A stretch of DNA of 64,000 nucleotides from Thermomicrobiales bacterium (GTDB lineage Bacteria > Chloroflexota > Chloroflexia > Thermomicrobiales > CFX8), in assembly GCA_037045155.1 (NCBI GenBank), contig JBAOIG010000003.1, forward strand, positions 1,178,001 through 1,242,000, in the 5' to 3' direction. The notes beneath the pieces were generated by a model that was not told the origin of the DNA, did not search any database, and saw only the letters and a program-made list of their open reading frames with translations. The translations under genes were made by a program, and so were the position numbers. This document shows positions 46,474 through 55,657 of the stretch, in pieces (within the stretch, counting starts at the first letter, position 1; each line of letters opens with the position of its first letter).

Positions 46474-48578
46474 CCGCCGGGCTGAGCTATTCCACCGATG
46501 AAATGGGGCAGGGTTACTCGCTCTGCCCGGATGGTTGCGAGCTCATCAATCGGAAGCAACATCGCATCGACTGCCGACCGGGGCACGGGGACGAGCCAGG
46601 ATTCGCGCTCTTCCCAATTACAGCTGAGTATCACGCTCTGCTCGTCGTGACTGAGGCACATGCCACACGTGTATTCGACCCCCACCTGCGTCAGGTTGAA
46701 CGCTCGCGATACCCGCGTGATGACAAACGACGAGTCCATCTCCACAAAGCGGTGGAGGTAGACCCGATGCCCTCCCACGATGGCGACTTCATGAATAGTG
46801 TAGAGATATCGGCCGCCAACCGGGATGAGCTGTGACGACCCCCGAAAAAGGCTCAGATCGACTGTCGCAGGCGCCTGATGCACGACGCGGCACTGTCCAT
46901 TCTCCGGATCTGGCTCGAGCACCAGGGTCGGGTCACTCGAGTAGAGAAGAAGCAACCGGCCATCATGGATGAACGGGACCCAGTTCTTCTCAACCGGCTG
47001 CCGACCGGCGAACTCCAGCGGAACCAGATGGTCGATCCGTGGGCCATTCGGGTCGATCCGGCCAATGACGACACGAGGCAGATGGTACGGGTCGAACTGG
47101 GACGACCCACCTGAGAACCACCATTCTCCACGCCACTGGATCAGCCTGATGTCCTCAATGCCGACGACAAACGCATCAGCCTGTGGCACGGTGACTCGCT
47201 CGTCGACGATCGAATCATCGACAACCGCAGCAGAAGCCGTGCTCAGCTGGCGATCCAGCGTCAGCCATGCGTTGCGCGTGCGGTACTTCCCGTCTGGATC
47301 GCGGCTGATATAGACGGTTGCGCCGTGTTGGTGGTAGTTGACCAGCCGATTGAGGACCACATAACCTTCGTCGGTGCGACAGATCGAGCTGTTCGCTGGC
47401 GCGTAGTTCGGCGCGGAAATCTGGTACGGAATCTCGGTTCGACGCGCGTCGGCGGATGCGATCGGTCGCGTGTAGTACGTCAGGTTGGAGGCCGCCTGAT
47501 CCTGGGTATGCGAGGGGACATTCCGGCTACGAAGCAACGCGTCGCAGGCGGCGGCCCCGCGATCGTGCTCGCCCGTGTAGTAGGCGGAGATCGAGATCTC
47601 CTCGGTCGGACCGCGATCGTAGGCCGCGCCATCGAGGAACAGCGTGTCCTGTTCCGGGAATGGGATGGAAAGGGCCCGCTCCGCCGCCAGCATCGCGATC
47701 TGCGACGCGCCGCGGATTCGCGCTGCGCGGGCGAGCTGGTAGAGCGGCTCGGCCCGCGATGGCCGCCTTTGCCAGGCGTTGAGCAGGCCGGCAACTGCCC
47801 GATCCCACTCCGCGAGCTCAAGCGCACAGAGGCCGGCACGAAACGCCGCGTACCATCCCTCCTCTTCCCACCCGTCCATCCCGGCGCGGCGCTCGTAGAG
47901 CGCGCGAGCATCGGCATATCGATGGCTGTCGAAATACGACTGGGCGAGATAGAAGACGGTGCGCGGGTTGTCTGGTTCGGCATCCAGATCAGCCTCGAGG
48001 AGTCTGATGTCGCGCTCTGTCTTGTCCGCCTTGGAGCCGCCGTCACCGATGTCCTGGATCCAGGCAGTGTCGAGACGGATCGACCGAGCGCTGCCGGTAG
48101 CGGACCAATACTCGTGTGTCGCTCCGACGCTTCGCCACGGAAGCGCGAGCTTTGCGAGGCGCAGGTTGTCGTACTGAAACGCGTCGTTGCCCTGGCGAAT
48201 CCTGAACGCATCGGCGGTCAGCGCCTCGCGCGCGAAGCTCGGAGTCAGATGAAGCACCATGTCCGCGTCCAGGAAGAGCGCGTAGGAGCGCTCCAGTTCC
48301 CAACCAAGCTCCTCGGCGAATGCCCTTGTCTCCGAAAACGACCGGCTGCGATTGACGCCGAAATTCACCCACTCGTGACTGCAAAGCCGCAGCGGCTTGC
48401 CGGCCCGCGCCAGTGCCTGTTCGGCGATGGCTGGTGTGTCATCGGTCGAACCGGTGTCGCAGATACAGGCAGCGTCAATCAGGGGCAGCGCGGCATCGAG
48501 GCATCGTTGGAGAATCCTTGCCTCGTTCCTGACGATCATGCAGAGGACAATCCGAACCGTCGAGCTACTTCCCGTCAT
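46470..48578 (-). CDS. GT2 glycosyltransferase - TPR - beta-propeller fusion
   Basis: About 702 residues. N-terminal GT2-like domain: VLCMIVRNEARILQRCLDAA (about 10-29), CDTGSTDDTPAIAEQAL and LFLDADMVL (DxD). A middle part resembles TPR helices: DAEPDNPRTVFYLAQSYFDS and RRPSRAEPLYQLARAARIRG (about 195-330). The C-terminal half (about 390-690) is beta-rich with repeated strands (GIEDIRLIQWRGEWWFSGGS, LEPDPENGQCRVVHQA, VEYTCGMCLSHDEQSVILSC) like the five-bladed propellers of GH130-type enzymes. ATG 48578. It ends only a few bases into the glutamine synthetase stop (4-bp overlap). Confidence 0.75.
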   Translation of the reverse strand: MTGSSSTVRIVLCMIVRNEARILQRCLDAALPLIDAACICDTGSTDDTPAIAEQALARAGKPLRLCSHEWVNFGVNRSRSFSETRAFAEELGWELERSYALFLDADMVLHLTPSFAREALTADAFRIRQGNDAFQYDNLRLAKLALPWRSVGATHEYWSATGSARSIRLDTAWIQDIGDGGSKADKTERDIRLLEADLDAEPDNPRTVFYLAQSYFDSHRYADARALYERRAGMDGWEEEGWYAAFRAGLCALELAEWDRAVAGLLNAWQRRPSRAEPLYQLARAARIRGASQIAMLAAERALSIPFPEQDTLFLDGAAYDRGPTEEISISAYYTGEHDRGAAACDALLRSRNVPSHTQDQAASNLTYYTRPIASADARRTEIPYQISAPNYAPANSSICRTDEGYVVLNRLVNYHQHGATVYISRDPDGKYRTRNAWLTLDRQLSTASAAVVDDSIVDERVTVPQADAFVVGIEDIRLIQWRGEWWFSGGSSQFDPYHLPRVVIGRIDPNGPRIDHLVPLEFAGRQPVEKNWVPFIHDGRLLLLYSSDPTLVLEPDPENGQCRVVHQAPATVDLSLFRGSSQLIPVGGRYLYTIHEVAIVGGHRVYLHRFVEMDSSFVITRVSRAFNLTQVGVEYTCGMCLSHDEQSVILSCNWEERESWLVPVPRSAVDAMLLPIDELATIRAERVTLPHFIGGIAQPGG

Positions 48579-48738
48579 TGCCAACCAGTCTCGATTCAGT
48601 CTGTCGCACAACAAGCCGAGCCGGAGCCCAGAAACGTCTGGACTCCGACCCGGTCGATCCTGTCATGCCATCACGGCCGATATCACAGCTTGCAATTACA
48701 CCTGTGTCGAACCATCCACGTTCGGGCGCATCAGGGGC

Positions 48739-49959
48739 CTATGGACCGTACGGCCCGGTGTCGCCGGTTGGGCCGGTGTCACCGGCCGGGCCGGTCTCGC
48801 CAGCCGGGCCAGTGTCGCCGGTTTGTCCAGTGTCGCCGGTCGGGCCAGTGTCACCCGTTTGGCCGGTCTCGCCCGTTTGGCCGGTCTCGCCCGTTTGGCC
48901 AGTGTCACCGGTCGGGCCAGTGTCGCCCATTTGGCCAGTGTCGCCGGTAGGCCCTGTCTCACCTGTTAATCCGAGGTCGCCGGTCGGGCCAATCGGGCCG
49001 GTGACCCCGGTTGGACCGGTCGGACCGGTGTAACCAGTCGGACCAATCGGACCGGTGACCCCGGTTGGACCGGTCGGGCCGGTGACTCCGGTCGGGCCAG
49101 TCGGGCCGGTGTAGCCTGTTGGACCAATCGGGCCGGTGACTCCGGTTGGGCCAGTCGGGCCGGTGTAGCCTGTTGGACCAATCGGGCCGGTGACCCCGGT
49201 TGGACCGGTCGAGCCGGTGAAGCCCGTTGGGCCACTCGGGCCAGGCATGCCAGTCGGGCCGGTCGGGCCTGGAAAGCCGATCGGGCCAGTGGCGCCGGTC
49301 GGACCAACTGAGCCAGTGACACCCGCTGCGCCGGCAGCACCGGTTGGTCCGGTCGGCCCGATTAGACCCTGAGAGCCAGTCGGACCCTCTGCGCCCGCCG
49401 CGCCACCAGTGCCCATTATTCCAGTCGGGCCAGTCGGACCGATCGCGCCGATGAATCCCGTCGGGCCGGTCATGCCCTGGAGTCCTGTTGCCCCGGTCGG
49501 CCCCGTTGCGCCTGTCGGGCCAGTCGGCCCGGTCGATCCCGTCGAGCCAGTCGGGCCGAGAATACCTGTGAATCCGGTCGGCCCCGTTGCGCCGATGGGA
49601 CCAGTAGGCCCGGCCGGCCCGGTCGCGCTCCAGAGCACCTCGACTTCGTACGGCAGGCAGCCACGCCCATCCAGAGGGAATCGCATGATGCCGCTGCGCG
49701 GCTGAACGCAGACTCGCACCATCCCCTCGATGACAACCGGGGCTGGCGGAGTTGGCCACGACCCCGGGCGAGTGACCAGGCCGGCTGCTCCGGCCGTGCT
49801 ATCTTTCTCTTGCGCGCTGACCACCCCTGGAATCGAGGCGGCGATCGTCGTCACGATCGCTCCGCCCGTCAGCCTGCGAATCAGCTGGCGGCGAGACTGT
49901 GGCCTCTTGAGAAATCGCGCTGAGCCATCCTCGCCGTGTTCGTCCTCGGCAGACCCCAT
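48739..49959 (-). CDS. secreted collagen-like protein with Tat-type signal
   Basis: 406 residues. N-terminus with a twin-arginine signal: SRRQLIRRLTGG, then AIVTTIAASIPGVVSAQ. A short folded region follows (VIEGMVRVCVQPRSGIMRFP, LDGRGCLPYEVEVLW with two cysteines). From about residue 113 to the end run roughly 97 Gly-X-Y triplets, mostly GPTG/GATG/GDTG, with no interruption of the frame; the last third shifts to GDTGQTGETG. Such bacterial collagen-like proteins form triple helices at the cell surface. Start ATG 49959 behind GGGGGAAGGTGG. Confidence 0.87.
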   Translation of the reverse strand: MGSAEDEHGEDGSARFLKRPQSRRQLIRRLTGGAIVTTIAASIPGVVSAQEKDSTAGAAGLVTRPGSWPTPPAPVVIEGMVRVCVQPRSGIMRFPLDGRGCLPYEVEVLWSATGPAGPTGPIGATGPTGFTGILGPTGSTGSTGPTGPTGATGPTGATGLQGMTGPTGFIGAIGPTGPTGIMGTGGAAGAEGPTGSQGLIGPTGPTGAAGAAGVTGSVGPTGATGPIGFPGPTGPTGMPGPSGPTGFTGSTGPTGVTGPIGPTGYTGPTGPTGVTGPIGPTGYTGPTGPTGVTGPTGPTGVTGPIGPTGYTGPTGPTGVTGPIGPTGDLGLTGETGPTGDTGQMGDTGPTGDTGQTGETGQTGETGQTGDTGPTGDTGQTGDTGPAGETGPAGDTGPTGDTGPYGP

Positions 49960-50142
49960 CGAAAACCACCTTCCCCCTGTGGCATCGACAACATCGTCCC
50001 GCACACAGCCATCCCCTATCCGGTATGGTCGCCGACGATGTATGTACGCACGGTAACACGGTAGGGCGTGCCCTCAGGGATGTCAAGCGACGGATCGTTG
50101 CGGTGAGGCAATTCGGGGGCGGCGCGATCGGTCGTCAATCGA

Positions 50143-50646
50143 CTATGCGTTCAGCCGCTCTCCCGACCCGGCAGGCTGGGGGTGAACAACGCGGAAACGC
50201 GAGCGCCCGATCTCCGCATTATCGACGCTGACGATCACGACGTATGTTCCCGCCTTCGGGAACGACAGGTGCAGCCCGGCAGCGAGCTGGACGCGTTGCG
50301 GCAGCACGTCGTCTACCTCGGGTGGCCGGCCAACCTGAAACTGGACATCCGCCGTCGCGATCGTCGAGGTACCTTCCTGATCCACAACCTGGATGCGCGC
50401 CGTCTTCCGCGGATTCGTCCCAGCGCCCGGAATGCGAAAGGCGATCGCCAGTCCGCAGGGCTGGTTCACCGGGAACGGGCTGGAGACGACGAGCGTATCC
50501 CAGCCACCGCCGAGGACGTAGAGCTTCCCATTGACGATCTGTGCTGCGTCGGCCAGCATCACCCAATCGAGCTGGAATTTTTTCTGGTGTCGGTTCCACG
50601 CGCGCTCCCTTCCACCCAGCGATTCTCCGTCACAATACCCGATCAT
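50143..50646 (-). CDS. DUF6941-like protein, start uncertain
   Basis: The conserved body begins WVMLADAAQIVNGKLYVLGG and continues GWDTLVVSSPFPVNQPC, LPQRVQLAAGLHLSFPKAGT and YVVIVSVDNAEI, a beta-sandwich-like family of unknown function. The in-frame start is unclear. A good ribosome site (GGAAGGGAG) precedes a GTG at 50599 that is in another frame; dropping one A from the AAAAAA run at 50583-50578 would join it as MEPTPEKFQLDWVMLAD. So the true gene may be 50143-50599 with a single-base assembly error in the homopolymer. Divergent from the subtilisin gene at 50744. Confidence 0.6.
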   Translation of the reverse strand: MIGYCDGESLGGRERAWNRHQKKFQLDWVMLADAAQIVNGKLYVLGGGWDTLVVSSPFPVNQPCGLAIAFRIPGAGTNPRKTARIQVVDQEGTSTIATADVQFQVGRPPEVDDVLPQRVQLAAGLHLSFPKAGTYVVIVSVDNAEIGRSRFRVVHPQPAGSGERLNA

Positions 50647-50743
50647 CGCCACGCATGGTGGAAGCAACCATCCCGAGCGGCTATGCTTGCCTCTGCGTTC
50701 CACGAGCCGGACGCTCGATCACTCTCCCAGGAAGGGATCTCTG

Positions 50744-53473
50744 GTGCGGAGACGGTTCAGCCCCCGCCCGGTGATGCTCGTCATCGCCTGCATCCTGCTC
50801 GTGCTGACGGCCCTCCCAGTTGAGGCCGGCAACGGCGGCGCCCCCGATCGCGATTCACAACATATCGGCGCGCTCAAAGACCAGGTGCTGGACTCGGAGC
50901 TCGTCCGGATCTCCCGCGACTCGCAAATCGGCCGGCCGACCTCGGAAGCTCACGGGGCCCAGTTCAGCGGCGGCCGCGTAGCAGTCACACTCCAGGTAGC
51001 TGGTGATACGGCGGCGACCGCCGCAGCACTTGTCCAACGCGGCATCAGCGTCGCGAACATCGGCCAGCAGTCAATCGAAGCATTCATCTCACCCGAAGAT
51101 CTTGCCACCCTCGCCTCGATCCCCGGTGTCCAGCAGGCCCGAGCGTTGCAGCCGCCGATCGGGCTGACCGTCGTCAGCCAGGGGGCAGCGATCATCGGCG
51201 CGCCACAGTGGAATCAGCATGGCTACACGGGCGTCGGCGTGAAGGTCGGCGTCATCGACCTGGGGTTCACCGGCTTCAGCGCGCTGATCGGCAGCGAACT
51301 GCCAGTTCCAACCACTCACTGCTACCGAGGAATCGGCCAGCCCACCAGCGATATGAGCGCCTGCGAGCAGGGGGGCGTTCACGGCACTGCCGTCACCGAG
51401 ACGCTGATGGATATCGCGCCGGACGCCTCGCTCTACATCGCTAACCCACAGTCGCTCCTCGACCTGCACGACGCGGTGAGCTGGATGATCTCCCAGGGGG
51501 TAACCATCATCAACCACTCGGTCGGCTGGACATGGGAGGGCCCCGGCGACGGCTCCTCTCCCTACCCCGACGGCGCGCTGGCGGCGGTCGACCAGGCTGT
51601 CGCCGCCGGCATCACCTGGGTGAACGCGGCCGGCAACGAGGGGCTGTCAACCTGGACCGGCCCATGGTCGGACCGTGACGGCGACGGGGTGATGGAGTTC
51701 AGCGGCAACGTTGAACGTAATGCCATCTCGGTCCTCTCCGGCAACGAGATCATTCTTCAGGCACGCTGGCAGGATAGTTGGAGCAACGCAGCGACGGATC
51801 TGGATCTCTACCTCGTCTCCGCGTCGGGCGAGGTGCTGCGCGCCAGCGAGAAGCCGCAACGGGGCCTCGCCGGCCAGACGCCATTCGAGTTTCTGCGCTT
51901 CACTCCGACGACGACCGGGCCGTTTTATGCCGTTGTCCGCCTGTATGGCGGGACGCCACCTGCCTGGGTTCAGGTGCAGGAGTTCAACGGGTGGTCGCTT
52001 GCATATTCGGTCCCAGCAGGATCGATCGCCAACCCCGCCGAGAGCGCGAGCACCGGCATGCTTGCCGTTGGCGCCAGCCCCTGGAATCAGCCCCATGTCA
52101 TCCAGCCGTTCAGCAGTCGCGGGCCAACCCGCGACGGGCGGATCAAGCCAGATGTCGTCAGCCTCGACTCCGCCGACACCGTCACCTATGGACCGTCCGG
52201 ATTTCCCGGCACGAGCCAGGCATCGCCGCATATCGCCGGCTTGGCCGCGCTCGTCGAGCAGCGCTTCCCGACCTATCACCCGGACGAGATCGCCGCGTTC
52301 CTCAAGGCACAAGGCGACCGCAGCGCCACGCCCGACAACACCTGGGGCGCGGGTCTCGTGCGGCTGCCCGACATCATGGATGGACAGAACCCGACGCCGG
52401 CAATCGTCACAACAACCCCGTCGGCGCTGTTCCTCGGCACTCACCCGCCGATGCTGACAATCAGTGGCGCAGGCTTCGTCTCCGGAGCCGTCGCGCGCGT
52501 CAACGGTGAGGATCGCGCGACGACGCTCATCTCGCCGGCGGCGCTCAGCGTCACACTCGTCGAGCGGGACATAGCCGCGATCGCGACGCTTCGTGTCACC
52601 GTCTTCAACCCCGAGCCGGGGGGCGGGATATCAAACGGTGTCGACGTCAAGGTTCTTGACGCGCCGACCGCCGATACCTCGGCGTTCATGCGCACCTGGC
52701 AGCGCACCGACGAGCCAGTTCGCCAGATGGCCGTCGTGCGCACGTGGATGTGGGGCGACGATCCATTCACCGGCCCGCTGATCGAGCCTTACGCAGAATC
52801 TCCCGGCAATCAACGGGTTGTTCAGTATTATGACAAGAGCCGGATGGAGATCACCCACCCGGACGCCGACGCGCGGCAGCTCTGGTACGTCACCAACGGT
52901 CTGCTCGTGACGGAGCTAATCACCGGCCAGATGCAGGTTGGCGACGCGAGCTTCGAGCCACATGACCCGGCAGCGATCAACGCGGCCGGCGACCCCGATG
53001 GCACAACCGGCCCAACCTACGCGACATTCGCCGGCCTGCTCGACACGCCGCCACTCGATGACGGCGCGGTGATTGTCCAGCAGGTAGACCGCGCAGGAAC
53101 GGTAACCAGCGATCCCAACCTGGCAGGCTACAGCGTCACTGCGGGGTTCCATGTCCAACAGCCGGGCCTCGATCACCGTGTCGCCTCGGTCTTCTGGGAG
53201 TTCATGAACTCCGACGGGCTGATCTATCGCGACGGGGAGTACGTCGTCGACAAACTCTTCGAGAACCCGTTCTACGCCACCGGCTACCCGATCACCGAGG
53301 CGTATTGGACGTGGGTCAAGGTCGGCGGCGTCGAGCAGAACGTCCTCATCCAGTGCTTCCAGCGTCGTTGCCTCACCTACACGCCGAGCAACCCTGACGG
53401 CTGGCAGGTCGAGGCCGGCAACGTCGGCCGCCACTACTACCAGTGGCGGTATGGGATGCCGCCGCCGGAGTGA
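50744..53473 (+). CDS. secreted subtilisin-like peptidase with IPT-like domain and module M
   Basis: 909 residues. Signal VMLVIACILLVLTALPVEAG, then an unusual S8 domain: Asp in VGVIDLGFTGF, His in QGGVHGTAVTE, Asn in VNAAGNEG, Ser in GTSQASPHIAGLAALVEQ. A PPC-like beta insertion lies between (ARWQDSWSNAATDLDLYLVS). After the catalytic domain comes an IPT/TIG-like domain (about 545-640: PPMLTISGAGFVSGAVARVN), then module M (about 652-904) with SRM, WYVTNGLLVTELITGQMQVG, FYATGYPITEAYW and QCFQRRCLTYTPSN. GTG 50744 behind AGGAAGGGA. Different S8 subtype from the 38463 protein, same tail. Confidence 0.87.
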   Translation: MRRRFSPRPVMLVIACILLVLTALPVEAGNGGAPDRDSQHIGALKDQVLDSELVRISRDSQIGRPTSEAHGAQFSGGRVAVTLQVAGDTAATAAALVQRGISVANIGQQSIEAFISPEDLATLASIPGVQQARALQPPIGLTVVSQGAAIIGAPQWNQHGYTGVGVKVGVIDLGFTGFSALIGSELPVPTTHCYRGIGQPTSDMSACEQGGVHGTAVTETLMDIAPDASLYIANPQSLLDLHDAVSWMISQGVTIINHSVGWTWEGPGDGSSPYPDGALAAVDQAVAAGITWVNAAGNEGLSTWTGPWSDRDGDGVMEFSGNVERNAISVLSGNEIILQARWQDSWSNAATDLDLYLVSASGEVLRASEKPQRGLAGQTPFEFLRFTPTTTGPFYAVVRLYGGTPPAWVQVQEFNGWSLAYSVPAGSIANPAESASTGMLAVGASPWNQPHVIQPFSSRGPTRDGRIKPDVVSLDSADTVTYGPSGFPGTSQASPHIAGLAALVEQRFPTYHPDEIAAFLKAQGDRSATPDNTWGAGLVRLPDIMDGQNPTPAIVTTTPSALFLGTHPPMLTISGAGFVSGAVARVNGEDRATTLISPAALSVTLVERDIAAIATLRVTVFNPEPGGGISNGVDVKVLDAPTADTSAFMRTWQRTDEPVRQMAVVRTWMWGDDPFTGPLIEPYAESPGNQRVVQYYDKSRMEITHPDADARQLWYVTNGLLVTELITGQMQVGDASFEPHDPAAINAAGDPDGTTGPTYATFAGLLDTPPLDDGAVIVQQVDRAGTVTSDPNLAGYSVTAGFHVQQPGLDHRVASVFWEFMNSDGLIYRDGEYVVDKLFENPFYATGYPITEAYWTWVKVGGVEQNVLIQCFQRRCLTYTPSNPDGWQVEAGNVGRHYYQWRYGMPPPE

Positions 53474-53537
53474 GCAGGACCGAAACAGCACCAGCAACAT
53501 TAGGTGCTAAGCGTCATTCTTTAGGTGTCGTCATCTG

Positions 53538-53566
53538 TTGATTTTCCCCACCCGACCTGCTACAAC
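53538..53566 (+). promoter_or_regulatory. candidate promoter of the S1 protease gene
   Basis: TTGATT (53538-53543), a 17-base spacer and TACAAC (53561-53566), about 49 nt before the start codon at 53615. Upstream are two copies of TTAGGTG (53502 and 53520), possibly a binding site. Moderate match only. Confidence 0.4.
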
Positions 53567-53614
53567 GAGCTGCAGATATTGTGTTTACTGGCCGGTGAGC
53601 AGGAGGCGAACCAT

Positions 53615-55345
53615 ATGCGCACCATGCGCGTAATTGTCATGATGATGGTCGTGGTAATGCTCGTCGGTGGGCTACCCGTCGCCGCCGCGGGAGCGAACGA
53701 CGGCGACCCGAATCTTCCGCGGACATTTCCCGAGCTTGACACTCCTGAGCGTGTTCCGGATAGCAAACCCTTGGAAGTCCGGGCGACGACCGGCCTTCGC
53801 GCGACGACGGCGTCGACCCTCGCAGCGCGGGCGGGCGGGATCGCCGCCGCCAGGACGGTGTTTCCTCCTGACGACCGGGTACGGGTTTCGCCAGCCGTTG
53901 CCGAAATCGTCTTCATCATAGCGTTCGATCTCAACGACGATCCTCTCTGGACGTGCACTGGCTCGATGATCGGTCCGGCCATGGTCGCGACGGCCGGACA
54001 CTGCCTATACGTGCCGGGAGCTGGCTGGCCGGCGAATTTCCTTATCGTGCCGGGAGCGGACGGCGAGCGCGCGCCATACGGAGTCACCCTGGCGGATCGA
54101 TTTGCTGTCCCCCGTGGCTGGTCAGAAGCAGGCGACCATGACTACGACTGGGGCATCATGACGCTCTTCGACCCGATCGGCAATGCAACCGGCTGGCTCG
54201 AACTCGGCGTCATGTCATCCGCGTCGCTCTCGTCGCCCGATCTCAAGCCGTTCACCTTCGGCTATCCGGGCGACAAGCCGTTCGCAACGCAATGGTCGGC
54301 GACGAAGCCAGCGCTGACCGGCGTCACCGACACGCGCGTGTACACAGATCTCGACGCGTACCAAGGTCAGAGCGGTTCACCGCTCGTCCGGTCCAGTGAC
54401 ACACGGGTATTCGCGATCTTCAGTAATGAGCAGTCGAATGCCAACGTCGCGACTCGTATTCGACAGGACATGATCGACAGCATGTCGACGGCTTGCGCGA
54501 ATTGGGGCTGCACATTCTCCTACTGGGTCGAGCCAGTGTCGAACGTGCCGAACCCCGCCGATGCCTTCGCCCGCACCTGGGCGCGAACCGACCAGCCGGT
54601 CGCAACCGGCGCGGTCAGTCGCACATGGATGTGGGGGCCTGAGCCGTTCGGCGCCGGCTACGAGCCGTATGTCGAATCCCCTGGTGGGCAGCGCGCGGTC
54701 ATCTACCTCGACAAGAGCCGGATGGAAGTCACCAACCCATACGGCGACCAGAGCAGCCCCTGGTACGTCACCAATGGCCTCCTCGTCGGCGAGATGGTGA
54801 CCGGCCTGCTTCAGGCTGGAGACCAGAAGTTCGAGCCACGCAACCCGGCGGCTGTCAATATCGCTGGCGATATCGACGATACGGTCGGCCCGATGTACAG
54901 CACATTCCGTGGGCTCCTGACCTCCCCGGCGCTGTTTCCCGGGCAGTCAGTAAATCAGCGAGTCGATCGCATGGGTAACGTCTGGGTAGACCCGAACATG
55001 GACTGGTACGGTGTCACTGCCGCCTATCTCGTCGAGGTTCCCAACCTCCGCCATACCGTTGCATCGCCATTCTGGGCCTTCATGAACTCGAGCGGGCTTG
55101 TGTTCGATGGCAACAGCACGACCTGGGCGCAGCTGTTCGAGAACCCGTTCTATGCCACCGGCTATCCGATCGCAGAGGCCTACTGGGCAACGGTCAAAGT
55201 CGGAGGCACCCAGCACGACGTCCTCATCCAGTGCTTCCAGCGTCGTTGCCTCACCTACACGCCGAACAATCCCGACGGCTGGCAGGTCGAGGCGGGCAAT
55301 GTCGGGCAGCACTACTACATCTGGCGTTACGGCCGTATGCCGTAG
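53615..55345 (+). CDS. secreted trypsin-like (S1/V8-type) peptidase with module M
   Basis: 576 residues. Signal peptide MRTMRVIVMMMVVVMLVGGL to AAAGA. The catalytic domain resembles glutamyl endopeptidases: His in ATAGHCLYVPG, Asp in DHDYDWGIMTLFD, Ser in GQSGSPLVRSS, with two cysteines WTCTG and GHC. Module M occupies about residues 323-573 (SRTWMWGPE, DKSRMEVTNP, WYVTNGLLVGEMVTGLLQAG, FYATGYPIAEAYW, QCFQRRCLTYTPNN). ATG 53615 behind CAGGAGG. It is the third protein with this module within 17 kb, on a different catalytic fold. Confidence 0.87.
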   Translation: MRTMRVIVMMMVVVMLVGGLPVAAAGANDGDPNLPRTFPELDTPERVPDSKPLEVRATTGLRATTASTLAARAGGIAAARTVFPPDDRVRVSPAVAEIVFIIAFDLNDDPLWTCTGSMIGPAMVATAGHCLYVPGAGWPANFLIVPGADGERAPYGVTLADRFAVPRGWSEAGDHDYDWGIMTLFDPIGNATGWLELGVMSSASLSSPDLKPFTFGYPGDKPFATQWSATKPALTGVTDTRVYTDLDAYQGQSGSPLVRSSDTRVFAIFSNEQSNANVATRIRQDMIDSMSTACANWGCTFSYWVEPVSNVPNPADAFARTWARTDQPVATGAVSRTWMWGPEPFGAGYEPYVESPGGQRAVIYLDKSRMEVTNPYGDQSSPWYVTNGLLVGEMVTGLLQAGDQKFEPRNPAAVNIAGDIDDTVGPMYSTFRGLLTSPALFPGQSVNQRVDRMGNVWVDPNMDWYGVTAAYLVEVPNLRHTVASPFWAFMNSSGLVFDGNSTTWAQLFENPFYATGYPIAEAYWATVKVGGTQHDVLIQCFQRRCLTYTPNNPDGWQVEAGNVGQHYYIWRYGRMP

Positions 55346-55657
55346 ACCGGACTGGCAACCAGATCCTCGGAGAGCCGGGAGGAGCCGAAGACCTTCCGGC
55401 TTTCCGTCTATCCCGACGTGTATCATTCATGGTTGCGGTAGCCGGCGCCTCCGGCAGGTTAGCGATTCCGGAAAGTAGTCGATCTCATGTTGCGATGCCT
55501 GTACACGTTGTCGTCTCGTCGCTCGATCGAGTGGTGGACCGGATATTCGTCCAGTCTGTAGGCCGAGGAGTTGACGTCCGCCGTCCTCCTTCTGGCCACA
55601 CCTGAACTCCGGACCCCTCGTTACGAACGACACCGACGCGAAAGGCAGGCTCTCAAG
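55346..55657. other. 312-bp intergenic region, nothing recognised
   Basis: After the S1 protease a weak hairpin AGCCGAAG-ACC-TTCCGGCT followed by TTTCC (about 55383-55406) may end its transcript. The remainder before the HAD-SerA start shows no ORF with a ribosome site, no repeat family and no riboswitch I can recognise. Confidence 0.4.

Noticed and set aside
47325..48950. Long plus-strand frame opposite the glycosyltransferase fusion and collagen gene
   Set aside because: It crosses two convincing minus-strand genes, and its C-terminal repeats are only the mirror of the Gly-X-Y coding repeats.
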